Shown here: piece after piece, positions 33,850-33,883 of the stretch
Layout of the letters: the number at the start of each line of letters is the position of its first letter
Numbering within the stretch: position 1 is the first letter of the stretch
From: Curtobacterium sp. Leaf183
GTDB lineage: Bacteria; Actinomycetota; Actinomycetes; Actinomycetales; Microbacteriaceae
Length of the DNA: 33,883 bases
Direction: 5' to 3'
Assembly (NCBI RefSeq): GCF_001424385.1
Contig: NZ_LMPO01000009.1
Location: 206,980 to 240,862 of the forward strand
Position numbers and translations under genes: made by a program
Notes under the pieces: generated by a model
Database searches by the model: none
What the model saw: only the letters and a program-made list of their open reading frames with translations
What the model was told of the DNA's origin: nothing

Positions 33850-33883
33850 TGGAGGCCCGGTGCCGGTCCCTGGGACCGGCACC
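33850..33883 (+). terminator. Hairpin after glpK, cut by the window end; repeat-family member
   Basis: GGTGCCGGTCCC (33859-33870) pairs with 33872-33883 and is preceded by TGGAGGCCC, the family core GGAGGCCCGGTG. The window ends inside the right arm, so the full stem probably continues with GGGCCTCC. It would terminate glpFK. Confidence 0.6.

Overview
The window is a gene-dense, very GC-rich stretch of an actinobacterial chromosome. A mycothiol-synthesis gene (mshC), the RNA-polymerase protein RbpA, the paired WYL regulators PafB/PafC and a HelY-type helicase place it in the Actinomycetota. Gene order and frequent GTG starts suggest a Microbacteriaceae member, perhaps Curtobacterium; the genus is an inference. 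No phage, transposon, CRISPR array, tRNA or rRNA was seen.

Layout. 1-2850: end of an M20 peptidase, uppP, mshC. 3060-6001: a PAC2 protein facing a HAD phosphatase/trmI pair. 6045-8959: FKBP-like lipoprotein, pafB, pafC. 8960-9585: a non-coding gap built of 31-bp repeats where tatA is usually found. 9586-15014: tatC, helY, lnt, rbpA. 15106-18523: SPFH/NfeD membrane pair, an SDR, a Nudix hydrolase, a VOC protein. 18602-22206: a short UvrA paralogue, a shikimate-dehydrogenase-like enzyme, a 50-aa acidic protein. 22324-22351: a strong candidate dif site. 22437-26960: small ORF, Cys-rich pentapeptide-repeat protein coupled to a zinc alcohol dehydrogenase, CopC, a second SDR with a divergent XRE regulator. 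26975-28810: a FabF-type ketosynthase divergent from a TetR regulator. 28840-33824: PTS-dependent dihydroxyacetone kinase (dhaK-dhaL-dhaM) divergent from glycerol facilitator (glpF) and glycerol kinase (glpK).

How the genes work together. The left half is the conserved actinobacterial neighbourhood that in mycobacteria carries the Pup-proteasome system. Here its flanks (mshC, PAC2, trmI, pafBC, tatC, helY) remain, but mpa, dop, pup, prcBA and pafA are not between them. The right end is a glycerol/dihydroxyacetone catabolic block whose divergent promoters share two identical palindromic operators.

Regulation seen in the sequence. Many genes have a TANNNT-like box 6-8 nt before the start codon, implying leaderless mRNAs. 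Six gene pairs are joined by the same GTGA stop/start overlap. rbpA has a SigR-type promoter (GGAAC-N18-GTT). Related GGGAGGCCCGGTG hairpins recur in intergenic gaps. The most notable signals are the dif-like site, the duplicated 31-bp repeat element before tatC, and three sets of paired palindromic operators in divergent promoter regions.
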